From Dysgonamonadaceae bacterium (GTDB lineage: Bacteria; Bacteroidota; Bacteroidia; Bacteroidales; Azobacteroidaceae): a stretch of 6,088 nucleotides of DNA. Positions within the stretch are counted from its first letter, which is position 1; each line of letters opens with the position of its first letter. Under the pieces are notes generated by a model that did not search any database, was not told where the DNA came from, and was given only the letters and a program-made list of their open reading frames with translations. Location: the NCBI GenBank assembly GCA_031255425.1, contig JAIRSN010000104.1, positions 1 to 6,088 on the forward strand, in the 5' to 3' direction. Position numbers and translations under genes: made by a program. Positions 4,656-6,088 of this stretch are shown one piece after another.

Positions 4656-5537
4656 ATGCTGATCGAATCATTCTTACAATACTTGCAGCACGAGAAAAAC
4701 TATTCTCTGCATACAATCGAAGCGTATAAGAATGATTTGTATTGTTTTAAACGGTTCGCTAACGGAGAGGAAACCTTCGACCCGCACGCGGTAGACGCGG
4801 CGCTCGCCCGCAAATGGATTGTGTCGTTGATGGGAGATGAATACTCGCCGCTGTCCGTGAACCGCAAGCTGAGTTCTTTGAAATCTTTTTTTAAATACCT
4901 GTGTAAATACCGGGTGATAGAATCCAGCCCCGTGAGGAAAGTGGCAGGCCCAAAGGCAAATAAGCCCCTCCCCCACTTCGTTGAGGACGCCGAAATGGAG
5001 CGGTTGCTGCTGGCGCTGGAAACGGACGGCTCCTTCGAAGGGAAACGCGATACCGCCATCCTCGACCTCTTCTACTGCACCGGCATCCGCTGCGCGGAAC
5101 TGGTGGGGTTGAAAAACGAAGACGTCGACTTCCACGCGCAACTGATAAAGGTGACCGGCAAACGGAACAAACAACGCTTAATCCCGTTTTCGAAGCCGCT
5201 GAAAGATGTTTTGCAAAGCTATCTGTCTGCAAAAGAGGAGGAAATTCAGGCGGCGGACCCCCGGAGGTTCTTCGTGCGGGCAAACGGAACGCCCCTCTCA
5301 AACAGCGTGGTCTATCGCATTGTCAAAAAAAGATTGTCGGAAACACCCCATTTATCAAAGAAAAGCCCTCACGTGTTAAGGCACACATTTGCAACGAGTA
5401 TGCTGAACAACGGTGCAGACCTGAATGCTGTCAAAGAATTATTGGGACATGCAAGCCTCTCTTCTACCGAAGTTTACACTCATACAACTTTTGAAGAATT
5501 AAAAAAAGCGTATCACCAGGCTCATCCAAGGGCCTAA
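4656..5537 (+). CDS. xerC: Xer-type tyrosine recombinase (XerC/XerD family)
   Basis: A 293-residue site-specific recombinase. The N-terminal SAM-like core-binding domain covers about residues 1-85 (ESFLQYLQHEKNYS..TIEAYKNDL). The catalytic domain is complete: Arg145 in CTGIRCAELVGL, Lys169 in VTGKRNKQR, His239 and Arg242 in SPHVLRHTFAT, His265 in LLGHASLSSTEVYTH, and the nucleophile Tyr274. The size and motif spelling fit chromosomal Xer proteins, which resolve chromosome dimers at dif. Position between rpsU and hpf is, as I recall, the usual chromosomal setting in Bacteroidales, which argues against a phage or transposon integrase. XerC versus XerD cannot be decided from one sequence. I prefer ATG 4656 over the GTG at 4653 because it is the standard codon and costs only one residue. 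hpf follows after 19 nt. Confidence 0.88.
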   Translation: MLIESFLQYLQHEKNYSLHTIEAYKNDLYCFKRFANGEETFDPHAVDAALARKWIVSLMGDEYSPLSVNRKLSSLKSFFKYLCKYRVIESSPVRKVAGPKANKPLPHFVEDAEMERLLLALETDGSFEGKRDTAILDLFYCTGIRCAELVGLKNEDVDFHAQLIKVTGKRNKQRLIPFSKPLKDVLQSYLSAKEEEIQAADPRRFFVRANGTPLSNSVVYRIVKKRLSETPHLSKKSPHVLRHTFATSMLNNGADLNAVKELLGHASLSSTEVYTHTTFEELKKAYHQAHPRA

Positions 5538-5545
5538 AAAACAAA

Positions 5546-5551
5546 AGGAGG
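5546..5551 (+). promoter_or_regulatory. Complete Shine-Dalgarno before hpf
   Basis: AGGAGG lies 5 nt upstream of the hpf ATG, a full-strength ribosome-binding site. None of the other starts in this window (1280 on the minus strand; 1437, 1993, 3114, 4359 and 4656 on the plus strand) has anything similar, as expected for Bacteroidetes, where such sites are rare. Confidence 0.85.
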
Positions 5552-5556
5552 TTTTT

Positions 5557-5859
5557 ATGGAAATCACGATTCATTCAATTCATTTTGAAGCAAGTAAGCA
5601 ATTAGAAACATTTATTCAGAAAAAAGTAGGACGGTTGTCGAAATTCAACGACGGAGTGTCGCGGGCGGATGTGACGCTGAAAGTGGTCAAACCGGAAAGC
5701 AACGCAAACAAAGATGCTTCCATCAAACTGTTCTCGCCGGGCCGCGATTTTTTCGGGCAGGAAGTCGCCGATACGTTTGAAGAAGCGATCGACAGGTGCG
5801 TGGAAAAACTGGAACGCCAGGTGTTGAAATTCAAAGAAAAACAAAGCGCCAAAAAATAA
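5557..5859 (+). CDS. hpf: Ribosome hibernation-promoting factor, short HPF/RaiA type
   Basis: A 100-residue protein of the HPF/YfiA family, which binds the decoding region of the small ribosomal subunit and inactivates ribosomes in starvation. The sequence follows the beta-alpha-beta-beta-beta-alpha pattern. It begins MEITIHSIHFEASKQLETFI with helix 1 near 11-28. Strands lie at about 36-45 (RADVTLKVVK) and 53-60. DTFEEAIDRCVEKLERQVLK (72-91) forms the long C-terminal helix typical of the family. It lacks the C-terminal dimerisation domain of long HPF, so it is the short form (about 100 residues, as usual in Bacteroidales). It sits 19 nt after the recombinase gene and has an exceptional AGGAGG. 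Its proximity to rpsU places two small-subunit-binding proteins in one cluster. Confidence 0.93.
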   Translation: MEITIHSIHFEASKQLETFIQKKVGRLSKFNDGVSRADVTLKVVKPESNANKDASIKLFSPGRDFFGQEVADTFEEAIDRCVEKLERQVLKFKEKQSAKK

Positions 5860-5899
5860 TTTCAACGAAACCGGCTAAAAAGTTATTTTTTTTGAAATT
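5858..5899 (+). terminator. Weak dyad after hpf
   Basis: AATTTCAA (5858-5865) pairs with TTGAAATT (5892-5899), 8 AT-rich pairs around a 26-nt loop that contains a run of eight or more T (5886-5893). The T-run precedes the 3' arm rather than following it, so the dyad is a poor terminator, though its location directly after the stop is suggestive. Confidence 0.3.
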
Positions 5900-5901
5900 T
5901 C

Positions 5902-5933
5902 TCTTGCTTTTATTAAAACAATTCATAACTTTG
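5902..5933 (+). promoter_or_regulatory. Promoter near the right edge
   Basis: TAACTTTG (5926-5933) matches the -7 consensus exactly. TCTTG (5902-5906) lies 19 nt upstream as a near-match to the -33 TTTG element. Transcription would start near 5940, reading rightward into the unrecognised frame and the two hairpins that follow. Confidence 0.7.
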
Positions 5934-5951
5934 CCGGACAAACTTTCTCCC

Positions 5952-6088
5952 ATGATCAAAATAGTCAACATAAGTGTGCTGTGGAACGAAACTTCGCCGA
6001 AGATACTTGCCGGCGAATGCGTGGGCTCCGGAATCTCCAACAGGGGTTCCGGAGTGTTTTGCAGCAGCCGCGGAATAAACGACAACTG
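5952..6088 (+). CDS. Unrecognised open frame, running off the window
   Basis: From the ATG at 5952 the frame stays open for 45 codons to the window end; the promoter at 5902-5933 would start transcription about 12 nt upstream. The codons are 62 percent G or C at third positions, compatible with coding. The start MIKIVNISVLW could be a beta strand, followed by a Gly/Ser-rich part with two cysteines (residues 23 and 37). I do not recognise a family. The same stretch holds two good hairpins, so it may instead be a structured leader whose open frame is accidental. No Shine-Dalgarno is present, which is uninformative here. Open frames on the opposite strand also cross this region, so strand is uncertain. 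Confidence 0.35.
   Translation, partial: MIKIVNISVLWNETSPKILAGECVGSGISNRGSGVFCSSRGINDN
5993..6017 (+). repeat. Hairpin 1 downstream of the right-edge promoter
   Basis: TTCGCCG (5993-5999) pairs perfectly with CGGCGAA (6011-6017) around an 11-nt loop. A competing smaller hairpin CTTCG-C-CGAAG shares its left arm. It lies about 50 nt from the predicted transcription start. Confidence 0.4.
6026..6054 (+). repeat. Hairpin 2 downstream of the right-edge promoter, terminator-like
   Basis: CTCCGGAA (6026-6033) pairs perfectly with TTCCGGAG (6047-6054). Inside, CTCC (6035-6038) pairs with GGGG (6043-6046, one wobble) around AACA, with a single bulged T. The 12-bp stem is followed by TGTTTTG, a short T-rich run, so it could act as an attenuator or terminator of a short transcript. 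Confidence 0.45.

Noticed and set aside
4656..5537. Reading the tyrosine recombinase as an integrase of a mobile element.
   Set aside because: It has Xer-type length and motifs and lies between rpsU and hpf. No attachment-site repeats, tRNA or cargo genes are next to it.
6062..6073. CAGCAGCCGCGG, identical to part of the universal 16S rRNA 515 region.
   Set aside because: The match stops after 12 nt on both sides, and the flanks do not resemble 16S rRNA. Chance similarity in a GC-rich stretch is the simpler reading.
5831..6085. Minus-strand open frame over the right edge.
   Set aside because: It runs through the promoter and A/T tracts into the 3' end of hpf and has no recognisable domain.
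5990..6088. Possible cobalamin riboswitch (CCGGAG, GCAG and ACTG patches).
   Set aside because: The conserved core blocks, including the GGGAA and CCCGC elements in the right order and spacing, are absent. Only short patches match.
1..6088. CRISPR arrays, tRNA or rRNA genes, insertion sequences.
   Set aside because: No spaced direct repeats, no cloverleaf with a TTCRA arm, no rRNA segments and no transposase were seen on either strand.

Overview
The window looks like chromosomal core DNA with some accessory genes from a member of the Bacteroidetes, most likely order Bacteroidales. The evidence is an N-succinylornithine-type carbamoyltransferase, a Bacteroidetes-type bS21, a FISUMP-domain secreted protein, a DUF3332 lipoprotein, near absence of Shine-Dalgarno sequences, and several matches to the Bacteroidetes sigma-ABfr promoter (-33 TTTG, -7 TAnnTTTG). 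Genus cannot be fixed from sequence alone.

Left part (1-2514). The 3' end of a CPA-type potassium/proton antiporter (RCK_C domain only) converges on argF', the succinylornithine carbamoyltransferase of arginine synthesis, with only 5 nt between the stops. argF' reads leftward and shares a 156-nt divergent control region with a rightward two-gene unit. That unit is a DUF3332 lipoprotein followed, 4 nt after its stop, by a single-domain ChrA-type chromate/anion transporter that starts with GTG.

Middle (2515-4194). A gene-free stretch of about 600 nt holds a perfect -7 promoter element, a long rod-like inverted-repeat RNA (2692-2820), a smaller hairpin, and a second large nested stem (2916-3050). 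It leads into a secreted two-module FISUMP protein, which is followed by a very strong GC-rich hairpin. The rod is the best candidate for an undescribed or unannotated RNA; a 6S-like RNA is one possibility, not a demonstrated one.

Right part (4264-5899). A textbook promoter drives rpsU (bS21). It is followed by a long-loop hairpin with a T-tract, then a Xer-type tyrosine recombinase with a full catalytic set, then hpf (hibernation factor). hpf is the only gene here with a complete Shine-Dalgarno (AGGAGG). This is notable because bS21, encoded just upstream, belongs to the machinery thought to hide the anti-Shine-Dalgarno in this phylum.

Right edge (5902-6088). Another good promoter is followed by two hairpins and an unrecognised open frame running off the window. 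It could be a small gene start or a structured leader.
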